This document shows, one piece after another, positions 1 to 7,030 of a DNA stretch of 16,311 nt. The notes under the pieces were generated by a model, which did no database searches, was not told the origin of the DNA, and saw only the letters and a list, made by a program, of their open reading frames with translations. A program made the position numbers and the translations under genes. Each line of letters begins with the position of its first letter. Position 1 is the stretch's first letter. Origin of the DNA: F23-B02 sp963633225 (GTDB lineage: Bacteria > Bacillota > Clostridia > Oscillospirales > Oscillospiraceae); contig CAVGXR010000013.1 in assembly GCA_963633225.1 (NCBI GenBank), forward strand, positions 1-16,311, written 5' to 3'.

Positions 1-13
1 AGCCATCAAAAAC

Positions 14-34
14 GCCTGATTTATCAGGCTTTTT
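14..34 (+). terminator. Intrinsic terminator, probably bidirectional
   Basis: Stem GCCTGA, loop TTTA, stem TCAGGC (14-29), followed by TTTTT on the + strand. The reverse strand also has a T run after the stem, so it could serve both directions. It would end a gene lying left of the window; that gene is not visible. Confidence 0.65.
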
Positions 35-50
35 GACGAGCGCAGCGAGA

Positions 51-80
51 TTTTTTGTGAAGCATAAGCTTCACAAAAAA
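51..80. terminator. Perfect hairpin with T/A tails
   Basis: A 13-bp perfect inverted repeat (51-63 with 68-80) around the loop ATAA. The outer six bases are T on one side and A on the other, so a transcript from either strand would form GTGAAGC/GCTTCAC followed by U residues. It is consistent with a bidirectional terminator. Confidence 0.55.
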
Positions 81-94
81 TGTGGCGTTTTTTT

Positions 95-132
95 CAGCGT
101 GAAAAAAAGCCGCAGGCTTTTTTGACACGCTG
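95..132. repeat. Nested hairpin inserted at the left tip of element A
   Basis: Outer stem CAGCGTG (95-101) pairs with CACGCTG (126-132); inside it AAAAAAGCC (103-111) pairs with GGCTTTTTT (115-123) around a 3-nt loop. The bases on both sides (GTGGCGTTTTTTT on the left, AGGCGCATT on the right) match the uninterrupted tip of element E, where only AG separates them, so this hairpin looks like an insertion in the tip. Confidence 0.5.
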
Positions 133-267
133 AGGCGCATTGACGCACCTACCTATACGCTTATTGCGTCAGCACGGTATCGAAACAATGGAGGAAATAA
201 AGACGTTTCGCCTCCCGCGAGTGCGTTGCAATGTTTTTGCTGCATCTCAAATGCTGCGCCGCAACTC

Positions 268-494
268 GTAGGGAACAGGCCTGCCTGACCACTCGCCGTG
301 GCGGGCATTTCGCACGGAGATTAAGCTGGATGTAGTTGCTTGCGCCCGACCAAAACTACCTCCAATCCTCGTAGGGAACGGGCTTGGCCACTCGCCGTGG
401 CGGGCATTTCGCATGGAGATTAAGCTGGATGTAGTTGCTTGCGCCCGACCGAAACTACCGCCAGTCCCTGTAGGGAACAGGCTTGCCTGTTCCG
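268..494. repeat. Tandem 99-bp units: 81-bp module plus REP
   Basis: Truncated REP (268-287), module 290-370, truncated REP (371-387), module 389-469, complete REP (470-494). The two modules differ at about six positions and repeat with a period of 99 bp. In the truncated REPs the second half of the palindrome is replaced by the start of the module, beginning CACTCGCCGTGG. Confidence 0.85.
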
Positions 495-527
495 TATAGT
501 CAGAACAAATATCTATATTAAATGCTG

Positions 528-565
528 AAAAGACAGCTCGGATATTTGAATCCAAGCTGTCTTTT
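528..565. terminator. Core bidirectional terminator-like hairpin of element A
   Basis: AAAAGACAGCT pairs with AGCTGTCTTTT, and GGAT with ATCC inside it after one mismatch. T runs lie on both strands. The same hairpin and about 110 bp around it recur inverted in element E (15112-15148), so it is a conserved part of the element and not a gene's private terminator. Confidence 0.7.
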
Positions 566-603
566 GCATATGTGTTTGGTTTTAGTCTGGTGCAGACGGG
601 CAA

Positions 604-729
604 GGGTGCGGCTATTTCGGTGCAGTGGAAACTTCGACAAGCGGAACGGGCATGCCCGTTCCCTACGGGTGCGGCTATTTCGGTGCAGTGGAAACTTCAA
701 CAAGCGGAACGGGCATGCCCGTTCCCTAC
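604..729. repeat. 63-bp tandem duplication ending in inverted REPs
   Basis: 604-666 and 667-729 are identical except one G/A difference. Each ends with a complete REP on the minus strand (642-666, 705-729) with loop CATG. The near identity points to a recent duplication. Confidence 0.9.
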
Positions 730-865
730 GGAAAATGGCGCAGCTTTTGAGATGCTGCAAAAACATTGCACCGCACTAACGTTGTGCGAAACGCTGTAGT
801 TTATGCCATTGTTTCGATACCGTGCCACCAGAGATATGCGTATCCGTGACTGCCTCAATGCGCCG

Positions 866-1753
866 CTAAAAAACAAGGGTGATAGCTTGAGGGCAGTTTT
901 CAAGACACAGGCGGCTGTGTGCGCCGCCGTTTTCGCCGTCGAAGGTCCATGTCTCGGGCTCATCGAACGCAAAGCTTGCGCGGCGGGTGTGCTTTATGAT
1001 TATGTACTCGCTGTTCAGGTCGTGGCTGAGCACCTTTGCCGCCAGCGCTGCGAGCGCAGCGGCGTTCGGGAGCTTTTTGACCAGCACGAGCTCATGCAGT
1101 CCGTCGCCGAGGTCGATCTCGCTGCGCGGCAGGTCTATGAAGCCTGCCACGGAGTAGGAGTTTGACATGCTGCCGTAGAGGAACTCGCCGTCGATCACGC
1201 CGTCGTCATACTCGACGGTGACGCGGCGGCTTTTGAGCGTTGACAGGCTCTTCATCGCGCCGATCAGGTACGCCGCCTCGCCGAGCTGCTTTTTTATCTC
1301 CTGCGGCGTTGCGTAGCTGACCTCGGTGAACGCGCCGAAGGCCGCGACATAGTTGAAGTAGCCGCCGTCATGCCGCCCCTCGTCAAAGGCGTGGGGCGTG
1401 CCGTCGATGAAGCGCTGCGCAGCGGCGGGGATATCGTTCTTCGGCAGCCCGATCGTCCGCGCCACGTCGTTGGCCGTGCCGATAGGGATATAGCCCACCT
1501 GCGGCCTTTCCTCAAGCGGCATGAGTCCGGCTATCGCCTCGGCGAGCGTGCCGTCGCCGCCCAGAACCAGCAGGCGCGGATACCCTGCGGCATACCTCGC
1601 GGCAAGCTCGGTTGCGTGGCCGCGGCTCTCGGTGAAATACACCGTGACCGCATAGCCCGCATCGGACAGCATTTTCAGCGCATCCGGCAGACCGCGGCTG
1701 AAGCCGCCCTTGCCCGCCGCGGGGTTGATTATCATCATAAGCGGAGTTTTCAT
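866..1753 (-). CDS. Diacylglycerol kinase catalytic-domain lipid kinase (YegS/BmrU type)
   Basis: A 295-residue cytosolic or membrane-associated kinase that should use ATP to phosphorylate a lipid such as diacylglycerol. The family signatures are visible: INPAAGKG at residues 9-16, the nucleotide-binding GGDGT at 65-69 and PIGTAND at 90-96, followed by the beta-rich C-terminal half with a late DGE (in WTFDGENGG). Length is typical. The ATG start follows an AAAGGA site 11 nt upstream and a near-consensus promoter. It is divergent from the + strand gene at 1898. The TAG stop (866-868) lies in the tip of element A and the protein ends Leu-Val-Phe. The exact lipid cannot be told; in this family it may be diacylglycerol, undecaprenol or phosphatidylglycerol-related. 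Confidence 0.9.
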   Translation of the reverse strand: MKTPLMMIINPAAGKGGFSRGLPDALKMLSDAGYAVTVYFTESRGHATELAARYAAGYPRLLVLGGDGTLAEAIAGLMPLEERPQVGYIPIGTANDVARTIGLPKNDIPAAAQRFIDGTPHAFDEGRHDGGYFNYVAAFGAFTEVSYATPQEIKKQLGEAAYLIGAMKSLSTLKSRRVTVEYDDGVIDGEFLYGSMSNSYSVAGFIDLPRSEIDLGDGLHELVLVKKLPNAAALAALAAKVLSHDLNSEYIIIKHTRRASFAFDEPETWTFDGENGGAHSRLCLENCPQAITLVF

Positions 1754-1784
1754 ACAGTTTAATGTCCTTTATGTTAATAAATTA

Positions 1785-1813
1785 ATTATACCATGTATTA
1801 CTTTTAATTTCAA
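1785..1813 (-). promoter_or_regulatory. Sigma-A promoter of the lipid kinase
   Basis: -35 TTGAAA (1808-1813), 17-nt spacer, -10 TATAAT (1785-1790) with a TGG extended element. It reads toward the ATG at 1753. Confidence 0.8.
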
Positions 1814-1827
1814 CTTGCACGCAGCGC

Positions 1828-1857
1828 TTGACTACAGCCGCCGGTATGGAGTAAAAT
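1828..1857 (+). promoter_or_regulatory. Promoter of the 1898 gene
   Basis: -35 TTGACT (1828-1833), 18-nt spacer, -10 TAAAAT (1852-1857). It lies 14 bp beyond the -35 of the divergent lipid kinase promoter, so the two promoters sit back to back. Confidence 0.65.
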
Positions 1858-1897
1858 CAGGGCAAGCGATAAAAAACGAATAACGGAGGTCTTGATA

Positions 1898-2530
1898 ATG
1901 AAAAAATGGCTCGTCATAGCACCCATTGCGGCGGCGGCAGCGGCAGGCGCAGCGTTTGCGCTCAAGGGCAAGTCCGGCGCGGATAAAAAGCCCGCGGCAA
2001 AGGCTGCCGCAAAGCCGGCGGCCAAGTCCGGCGGCAAGAAGAACGCGGAGTATTCCATGAAAAATCCGCAGTCCGGCGTTTACAGCTTCGCAAGCGGCTA
2101 CAAGGACGCAAAGGAGATCAACGTCTCCGTCAGCTACGACGCGGATAAGCACGGCTTTGCCGTCGTCTCCGAGGCCTACATCACCGATTCCGGCGACTCG
2201 CACGTCGCCATCGTCAGCGCCGATGACTTCGCCATCCAGATCGAGTACGCGCCCTATTACCACGGCGAGGACTTCGCCGCGCTCGAGAAATCGGTCGAGG
2301 AAAACTACAAGAACTTCGGCAGAGTCAGCTTCAAAAACGCAAGCGGCATCTGCTTCACCAACGGCGGCAGCTACTGCATGGCCTTCCCCGCCGCCGGCTC
2401 CACCGCCGACTATGTGCTGGCAACCGTCGTGCTCATGGGCGACGACAACGAGGACGAGCGCATAAAGCTCCGCTCAAACCCCGAAATGCTCGCCATCATG
2501 GACACCCTGTCTATCTCGGAGGCGCTTTGA
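1898..2530 (+). CDS. Secreted or membrane-anchored protein of unknown function
   Basis: I do not recognise this 210-residue protein. The start is ATG 1898, seven nt after GGAGGT (1885-1890); a TTG two codons earlier is too close to that site. Residues 4-22 are an Ala-rich hydrophobic helix (membrane anchor or signal peptide without a lipobox), followed by a Lys/Ala/Pro linker at about 23-50 (KPAAK repeats) that resembles wall-spanning linkers, and a compact acidic C-terminal domain (about 55-210) with two Cys. Function cannot be assigned. The C-terminal part loosely suggests a PsbP- or LpqN-like ligand-binding fold, but that is a guess. It converges with the CD1247-type gene across element B. 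Confidence 0.75.
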   Translation: MKKWLVIAPIAAAAAAGAAFALKGKSGADKKPAAKAAAKPAAKSGGKKNAEYSMKNPQSGVYSFASGYKDAKEINVSVSYDADKHGFAVVSEAYITDSGDSHVAIVSADDFAIQIEYAPYYHGEDFAALEKSVEENYKNFGRVSFKNASGICFTNGGSYCMAFPAAGSTADYVLATVVLMGDDNEDERIKLRSNPEMLAIMDTLSISEAL

Positions 2531-2538
2531 AAATGCTC

Positions 2539-2853
2539 TTTTTAGAGGCGCATTGAGGCTGTACTTATACAGATATTGCAGGTGCACGGTATCGAGACAA
2601 TGGCATAAATAAGAACGTTTCGCTCCCCGCAAGCTGTTAGCAGTTAGCTGTTAGCTGTTAGCCAAATGTATTCGCTCTCCGAGCGAATGAAATTCAAATC
2701 AGTGCGGCGAAGCCGCACATCGCAGTGCCGTAGGGAACGGGCTTGGCCACTCGCCGTGGCGGGCATTTCGCATTAAGATTAAGCTGGATGCGGTTGCTTG
2801 TGCCCGACCAAAACTACCTCCAATCCTCGTAGGGAACGGGCTTGCCCGTTCCG
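2539..2853. mobile_element. Half element B (left arm, heptads, module, REP)
   Basis: This fills the 405-bp gap after the 1898 gene. It starts with the tip TTTTTAGAGGCGCATTGAGG (2539-2558), nine bases past the stop codon, and keeps the arm to about 2630. Then come GTTAGC heptads (2633-2662), hairpin ATTCGCTC/GAGCGAAT (2670-2688), hairpin GTGCGGC/GCCGCAC (2702-2718), truncated REP 2730-2746, 81-bp module 2748-2828 and complete REP 2829-2853. There is no right arm; the next matching inverted arm is at 3727-3779, beyond the CD1247-type gene. Confidence 0.75.
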
Positions 2854-2887
2854 CATGGTCGGAAGCTAAATTTAATATCAAACGAAA

Positions 2888-2923
2888 AAAAGATAGTGCA
2901 GACTAAAATCCGCACTATCTTTT
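2888..2923. terminator. Bidirectional terminator of the CD1247-type gene
   Basis: AAAAGATAGTGC (2888-2899) pairs perfectly with GCACTATCTTTT (2912-2923) around a 12-nt loop. It lies just after the stop of the minus-strand gene at 2936 and between convergent genes, with T runs on both strands. Confidence 0.85.
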
Positions 2924-2935
2924 GCTTCTGTAATT

Positions 2936-3403
2936 TTACTTATCCTTACCGCTGTCGCTGCTCGTGTCGAACTCGAGCTCCGCGTCGCACTTGGGGCAGC
3001 GGATCGAGCCGAAATCGAGGTCCTCCTCGAAAACGGTGATGGTCTCGCCGCACTTGGGGCAGGTGACCTCGTACTCCTGCTCGTCGCCGCAGCTCGAGCA
3101 GCAGCCGGTGCACGCCGGTACAGCCTCGGCATCGTCCTCGGCATCGTCGCTGCAGAAGCGGTAATCGTCATCGCCGTCGTTCTCGCCGATGCAGAGATCC
3201 TCGAGGTATTCCATGTCCTCGCTAATGTCGCTGATGCTGTCGGACAGGTCCTTTGCGTGGGCATCAACAGCCTCGATATCCTCGGCCATGGCATCGAGCA
3301 CATCAATGACGGCGAGCATAAGCTTGCCCTCGCTGGTGTTGTCCTTTATGCCGAGACCGTCGGCAAGACCCTTGAGATATGCAACTTTTTCACTTACTGT
3401 CAT
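2936..3403 (-). CDS. CD1247 N-terminal domain-containing zinc-ribbon protein
   Basis: A 155-residue cytosolic protein. The N-terminus (EKVAYLKGLADGLGI, then a helix with VIDVLDAMAEDIE) matches the clostridial family named after C. difficile CD1247, as I recall it. Residues 1-70 are helical and acidic, possibly coiled coil. The C-terminus holds a zinc ribbon with CPKC at 115-118 and 136-139, preceded by further Cys at 84, 98, 101, 102 and 105. The family's function is unknown. The start has AAAGGAG seven nt upstream. It runs in the same direction as efp, but element C separates them. It is bracketed by the inverted arms of B and C. Confidence 0.85.
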   Translation of the reverse strand: MTVSEKVAYLKGLADGLGIKDNTSEGKLMLAVIDVLDAMAEDIEAVDAHAKDLSDSISDISEDMEYLEDLCIGENDGDDDYRFCSDDAEDDAEAVPACTGCCSSCGDEQEYEVTCPKCGETITVFEEDLDFGSIRCPKCDAELEFDTSSDSGKDK

Positions 3404-3494
3404 TAATTATCTCCTTTTTCAGTAGCGTTTTTACATTGTACCGATACGTTTTTTGCGCCGGCTCGACCGGCTGCCGCGCAGGAAGCTACGGCGA

Positions 3495-3779
3495 GCTGTT
3501 AGCAGTTAGCGGTTAGCTAAATGTGTGCGGCTTTGCCGCACGGATTTAATTACACCTCATCCGTCAGCGCAGCCTCTGGCTGTGAGTGAAGAAGTAAAAA
3601 GTAATAGGTAATAGGTGTGGTGTGCGCTTCGCGCACAGACTGAATTTCATTCGCTCGGAGAGCGAATACCTTCAGCTAACTGCTAACAGCTAACTGCTAA
3701 CTGCTTGCTGCGGAAACCGCAGCGCCCTCGATACCGTGCACCTGCAATATACGTATAGGTACAGCCTCAATGCGCCTCT
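3495..3779. mobile_element. Element C: heptad-flanked hairpin unit plus right arm
   Basis: This fills most of the gap between efp and the CD1247-type gene. Left heptads (GTTAGC type) 3495-3518; hairpin GTGCGGC-TTT-GCCGCAC 3525-3541; a stretch of about 90 bp starting ATTACACCTCATCCG that is shared with element F; hairpin TGTGCGC-TTC-GCGCACA 3621-3637; hairpin ATTCGCTC-GGA-GAGCGAAT 3649-3667; right heptads inverted (GCTAAC type) 3674-3701; then a family right arm 3727-3779, ending four bases short of the efp stop codon. The left and right heptads can pair, giving a stem-loop of roughly 210 nt. Confidence 0.75.
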
Positions 3780-3783
3780 GAGA

Positions 3784-4347
3784 TCACTTGGAGCGGCTGA
3801 GGTACTCGCCGGTACGGGTGTCGATCTGGATCTTCTCGCCGGGCTCGATGAAGAGGGGCACCTTGACCTCTGCGCCGGTCTCGAGGGTAGCGGGCTTGGT
3901 CGCGTTGGTAGCGGTGTTGCCTGCAAAGCCGGGGTCGGTGTCGGTGACGACGAGGTCGACGAAGAAGGGCGGCTCGACGTTATAGACCTTGCCCTTGTAG
4001 GAGTAGATGGTGCACTCCATATTCTCTTTTACGAACTTGAAGCTGTCGCCGAGGTTGGACTCGTCAACGGGCTCGAGCTCATAGGTCTCGGGATCCATGA
4101 AGTAATAGAGGCTGCCGTCGCTGTAGCTGTATTCCATGGTCTTGCGCTCGACGGTAGCGCTTTCGAACTTTGCGGTGGGGTTAAAGGAAGTTTCGGTAAC
4201 GGCGCCGGTGATGACGTTCTTCATCTTGGTGCGGACGAAGGCCGCGCCCTTGCCGGGCTTGACGTGCTGGAAGGAGACGACCTGCATGACCTGGCCGTCC
4301 ATCTCGAAAGTAACACCGTTTCTGAAATCACCTGCTGTAATTGGCAT
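3784..4347 (-). CDS. efp: Elongation factor P
   Basis: A 187-residue translation factor that binds the ribosome beside the P-site tRNA and relieves stalling at polyproline stretches. Domains in order: KOW-like N domain (about 1-63), OB domain (about 66-127), C-terminal OB domain (about 130-185). The tip loop KPGKGAAF places the usual modified lysine at Lys33. The C-terminal signature region reads GEKIQIDTRTGEYLSR. Length is normal. The start ATG follows TAGGAGG by nine nt. It lies downstream of an M24 aminopeptidase gene, a common Firmicutes arrangement, with a 79-bp gap to the small membrane protein gene and a candidate promoter of its own. No modification enzyme for Lys33 is encoded in this window. 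Confidence 0.97.
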   Translation of the reverse strand: MPITAGDFRNGVTFEMDGQVMQVVSFQHVKPGKGAAFVRTKMKNVITGAVTETSFNPTAKFESATVERKTMEYSYSDGSLYYFMDPETYELEPVDESNLGDSFKFVKENMECTIYSYKGKVYNVEPPFFVDLVVTDTDPGFAGNTATNATKPATLETGAEVKVPLFIEPGEKIQIDTRTGEYLSRSK

Positions 4348-4395
4348 AATGGATATCCTCCTATGTGAAATCTTAAATTAGTCTATAGCCTTATT

Positions 4396-4424
4396 AGTCT
4401 ACATTAAAATGCGCCATATTGCAA
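4396..4424 (-). promoter_or_regulatory. Candidate internal promoter of efp
   Basis: -35 TTGCAA (4419-4424), 17-nt spacer, -10 TAGACT (4396-4401). It starts just past the stop of the upstream small gene. The -10 is a modest match, so efp may also be read from the upstream operon. Confidence 0.45.
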
Positions 4425-4426
4425 GA

Positions 4427-4690
4427 TTATTTTAGTCTTTTGCTCTTATTTTCCTTTGCCGGAGCGTCATTTTCGCGTTTTCCGGTGCGTTTTTCGAACG
4501 CGATCTGGAACATATACACGAGCATTGCCAGAACTCCGATTATGTACAGTATGTTCCGCAGCCCCACCGGAAAGCTCGGAATGAAGCTTTGCAGCAGCGC
4601 CGTTGCGCACACGACGATGAAGCCGATGTACAGAAACGGGGTCATCGACAGGTCAAACTTCCTGCCCTTTTTCTTGTTTCCCTTTGCCAT
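4427..4690 (-). CDS. Small two-helix membrane protein
   Basis: An 87-residue protein with a Lys-rich N-terminus, membrane helices at about 17-35 and 46-65 and a basic, charged tail from 66. I do not recognise the family. It starts 13 nt after the M24 peptidase stop, and the stop codon of that gene leads directly into the AGGGAGAG ribosome site, so the two are co-transcribed. The Lys-rich ends with a short loop between helices suggest both termini in the cytosol. No catalytic residues can be identified. Confidence 0.75.
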   Translation of the reverse strand: MAKGNKKKGRKFDLSMTPFLYIGFIVVCATALLQSFIPSFPVGLRNILYIIGVLAMLVYMFQIAFEKRTGKRENDAPAKENKSKRLK

Positions 4691-4703
4691 TGTCTCTCTC
4701 CCT

Positions 4704-5774
4704 CTATAAAATTATCAGTTCCTTACCCGCCTTTGTTATATCCTCGCAGCCGCCCTCGCGCAGGATGAGCACATCCTCGATCCTCACGCCGAACCTCTCC
4801 GGCAGGTATATGCCGGGCTCTGCGGATATCACCGCACCAAGCGGCATCGGCGTATTCACCGACGGTGCAGCCGCCGGACCTTCGTGGATATAAAGCCCCA
4901 GCGAGTGGCCGAAGCTGTGCCCGAAATACTCGCCGTAGCCGGCATTGGCAATGACGCTGCGCGCAGCGCCGTCTATCTCCGCGCCCGTTACTCCGGCGGC
5001 AGCCTTGGCGATGCCCGCAAGCTGGGCGCGCAGCACGGTATCGTAGACGTTTTTCATCTCGTCGGTAGCGCTGCCGACCGCGACGGTGCGCGTCATGTCC
5101 GAGCAGTAGCCGTCCTTTTTGCAGCCGAAATCCATGGTCACAAAATCGCCCTCGCGCACAGGTGTATCCGAGGGCACGCCGTGCGGCATACTGGAGTTTG
5201 CGCCCGTGACGGCAATGGGGTCAAAGCTGTTGCCCTCGCCGCCGTGCTTTAAGAGCCTGTAGGTGATCTCGGCGGCGATATCGCGCTCGGATACGCCGGG
5301 GCGTATGATGTGCAGAACATCGTCGAGCGCCTTCTCCGCTATCGCCTGCGCCCTTCTCATGCTGCGCAGCTCGCTCTCGTCCTTTGAGGCGCGGAGGCTG
5401 TTGAACAGGCTCTGGCACGGGTGCAGCTGCACCCCCAGCGCCCGCTGCCAGCCCAGATACGTCCCGTGCGGGAGGGAAAACTCCTCCGCACCGACCGCCG
5501 TCACGCCGCACTCGGCCATCGCCTCGCGCACGAGCTCCGTAAGCCGCTTGCCCGCGCCGAACATGCGCAGCGTTATATCGCCCGAAACGCTTTTCTCCGC
5601 CGCCTCGATATAGCGCGAGTCGGTGATAAGAAACGCCCTGTCGAGCGTCACGAGCACAGCGCCGTCTGTGAAGGCAAAGCCCGTCGCATAGCGCTGGTTC
5701 AATTCATCCGTTATCAGCACCGCGTCGAGCCCAAGATCAATGAGCCCGCCGCGGATCTTCGCAAGTCTGTCCAT
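4704..5774 (-). CDS. M24-family Xaa-Pro aminopeptidase/dipeptidase
   Basis: A 356-residue cytosolic metallopeptidase expected to cleave peptides with proline in the second position. The N-terminal creatinase-like domain covers about 1-130 and the pita-bread catalytic domain about 135-350. All five metal ligands are visible: Asp215 (MDFG), Asp226 (SDMTR), His290 (FGHSLG), Glu319 (AEPG) and Glu333 (RIED), together with the conserved His198 (MPHG) and His297 (IHEGP). The start codon follows a TGAGGT site that overlaps the stop of the upstream lipoprotein gene, so translation is likely coupled. In Firmicutes such a peptidase gene often sits just upstream of efp (yqhT-efp). The family does not show whether dipeptides or longer peptides are preferred. 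Confidence 0.93.
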   Translation of the reverse strand: MDRLAKIRGGLIDLGLDAVLITDELNQRYATGFAFTDGAVLVTLDRAFLITDSRYIEAAEKSVSGDITLRMFGAGKRLTELVREAMAECGVTAVGAEEFSLPHGTYLGWQRALGVQLHPCQSLFNSLRASKDESELRSMRRAQAIAEKALDDVLHIIRPGVSERDIAAEITYRLLKHGGEGNSFDPIAVTGANSSMPHGVPSDTPVREGDFVTMDFGCKKDGYCSDMTRTVAVGSATDEMKNVYDTVLRAQLAGIAKAAAGVTGAEIDGAARSVIANAGYGEYFGHSFGHSLGLYIHEGPAAAPSVNTPMPLGAVISAEPGIYLPERFGVRIEDVLILREGGCEDITKAGKELIIL

Positions 5775-5786
5775 TTACATTCTACC

Positions 5787-6965
5787 TCAGAAATTCCTGA
5801 CCTCGTCGCTCTTCACCGGCCAGAGCCTTGCAAAGGCATCCGTGCTGTCGGAGGTCATGGCATCGACAAGCAGTATCGCGCCGTCCCTGCCGCTCTGGAA
5901 TATGCCGCGGACGACCTCGGTGCCGTCGGCAAGCTGATAGTACACGGCGATGTTCGGCGCAGCGTCGGGGATATAGCTTATGACCTCCACGCCCTCGCCG
6001 CTGGTGAGGTAATTGCGCTGCCACAGCGTGCGGCTCTCGGTGTAGACCCTTACGTTGTACACCGTCTCCTCGGCTGAGAGCACAACGCTCTGCCCCTCGG
6101 CATCGACTGTCACCGTGCCGAGGATATTGAGGCTGTCACGATCCACGGTAAAGCCGTTGTCGGCGAGGATCATGCCGTTCTCGCCCTCGTAATCTACCGG
6201 CGCAAGATCCACGCTCAGAAATTCCTCGAGCGCGGAATAGGGTATCTCGAACAGCAGCACGCCGCTGCTGTAGGGCGCGATATCATAGGGATTGGCATAC
6301 ACGACGAGCCCCGTGTCGTTGAGATACCAGTTGCCGCCCGCATCGACGAGCTCGCCGATGGCAGTCTCGAAATCCTCAAAGAGCAGGCTCTCGCCGTTTT
6401 CCTTGTACTCGTCTCCGGCGGCAAGGCCGATGACGTAGTTTTTGATGAAGGTCTTGAGCTGCTCCTCGTTCTTGGCGATGTCCGCAAGGCTCAGCAGCTC
6501 GCCGCTGTCGGAGTCATAGCTGCGGCTTATGCGCGTGAAGTCGGCGTGCAGGCCGCCGATATCCTGCGAAACATCGAACACGATGCTCAGCGCCCGCGTA
6601 TCGCAGCGCGTGACGCTCGGCGTGCAGCGGTAGCTCAGCTCGATGATCTCGCCCTCGGTCTGATCCTCTGCGACGCGCTGCGTGTACTCGGCATCGGCCT
6701 TGAACCTTACGTTCAGCTCCGCCAGAGACGCATTTATGCGCTCGGCTGCGTGCTCGTCCTTCGAACTGATCTGCGCCGTGCCGAGGCTCTGCTTATAGTA
6801 CGGAACACCGTCGTCGTTTGTAAGCTCTTTGTCGGTGAAGCTGTAGCTTGCCGTCATGTCAAAACGCGGCACGGGCGTGCGCTTTTCGAGGTCTATAACG
6901 TGCTGGCAGGCGCACAATGTGCCCAGCATCGCGCAGCAAAGCAGCACGGAAATTATCCTTTTCAT
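5787..6965 (-). CDS. Lipoprotein with DUF4163/DUF3298 (RsiV-like) domains
   Basis: The start is ATG 6965, preceded by GAGGGTG; a TTG 27 bases further upstream would fall at the predicted transcription start and is not used. The 392-residue product begins with a lipoprotein signal peptide (MKRIISVLLCC, hydrophobic stretch, Cys20 after LCA). A DUF4163-like segment follows, then a DUF3298 domain at about 135-255, recognised from GGLHADF, LLSLADI, WYLNDTGLVVYANPYDIAPYSSG and IPYSAL. Related domains occur in RsiV and in PdaC-type deacetylases, but no deacetylase domain is present here. It should be an extracytoplasmic membrane-anchored protein of unknown role. It is first gene of a run with the M24 peptidase (12-nt gap) and the small membrane protein. 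The tail from 260 is not recognised. Confidence 0.82.
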   Translation of the reverse strand: MKRIISVLLCCAMLGTLCACQHVIDLEKRTPVPRFDMTASYSFTDKELTNDDGVPYYKQSLGTAQISSKDEHAAERINASLAELNVRFKADAEYTQRVAEDQTEGEIIELSYRCTPSVTRCDTRALSIVFDVSQDIGGLHADFTRISRSYDSDSGELLSLADIAKNEEQLKTFIKNYVIGLAAGDEYKENGESLLFEDFETAIGELVDAGGNWYLNDTGLVVYANPYDIAPYSSGVLLFEIPYSALEEFLSVDLAPVDYEGENGMILADNGFTVDRDSLNILGTVTVDAEGQSVVLSAEETVYNVRVYTESRTLWQRNYLTSGEGVEVISYIPDAAPNIAVYYQLADGTEVVRGIFQSGRDGAILLVDAMTSDSTDAFARLWPVKSDEVRNF

Positions 6966-6985
6966 TGTCTTCACCCTCTCAATTG

Positions 6986-7001
6986 GTAACAACTTGTTAA
7001 C
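6986..7001. promoter_or_regulatory. Imperfect palindrome over the lipoprotein transcription start
   Basis: GTAACAA-C-TTGTTAAC is an inverted repeat with one bulged base, immediately downstream of the -10. Its position would suit an operator, possibly for the adjacent TetR protein, but nothing proves this. Confidence 0.3.
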
Positions 7002-7030
7002 AGAATATAAACAAAGCCCTTAAAATTCAA
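7002..7030 (-). promoter_or_regulatory. Candidate promoter of the lipoprotein operon
   Basis: -35 TTGAAT (7025-7030), 17-nt spacer, -10 TATTCT (7002-7007). The implied start near 6995 supports translation from ATG 6965. Confidence 0.5.

Larger units (their letters stand above)
133..868. mobile_element. Mosaic MITE-like element A (full length, no gene)
   Basis: The ~735 bp before the lipid kinase form one element with imperfect inverted arms: left about 133-213, right about 785-868. Both contain the core CACGGTATCGAAACAATGG (173-191; inverted at 808-826). Inside, from left: truncated REP 268-287, 81-bp module 290-370, truncated REP 371-387, second module 389-469, complete REP 470-494, terminator-like core hairpin 528-565, two 63-bp repeats each ending in an inverted REP (642-666, 705-729), then a stretch mirroring 220-268. 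There is no transposase and no clear target-site duplication. The right tip includes the lipid kinase stop codon (866-868). Short reading frames inside are translations of the repeats and are not credible genes. Same family as B, D and E. Confidence 0.8.

Noticed and set aside
247..603. Reading frames inside elements A, B, D and E with peptides such as FGRAQATTSSLI
   Set aside because: They are translations of the 81-bp module and REPs, repeat themselves within one protein, lack ribosome sites and change frame between copies.
2930..3480. Riboswitch or T-box leader ahead of the CD1247-type gene or efp
   Set aside because: The leaders are short and no conserved riboswitch core or T-box motif could be seen.
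2633..3704. CRISPR array suggested by short repeats (GTTAGC heptads)
   Set aside because: Repeats are 7 bp, contiguous and without spacers, and there are no cas genes.
6966..6992. Upstream TTG start for the lipoprotein (nine extra residues)
   Set aside because: It falls at the predicted transcription start and would put charged residues before a clean lipoprotein signal peptide; ATG 6965 has the ribosome site.
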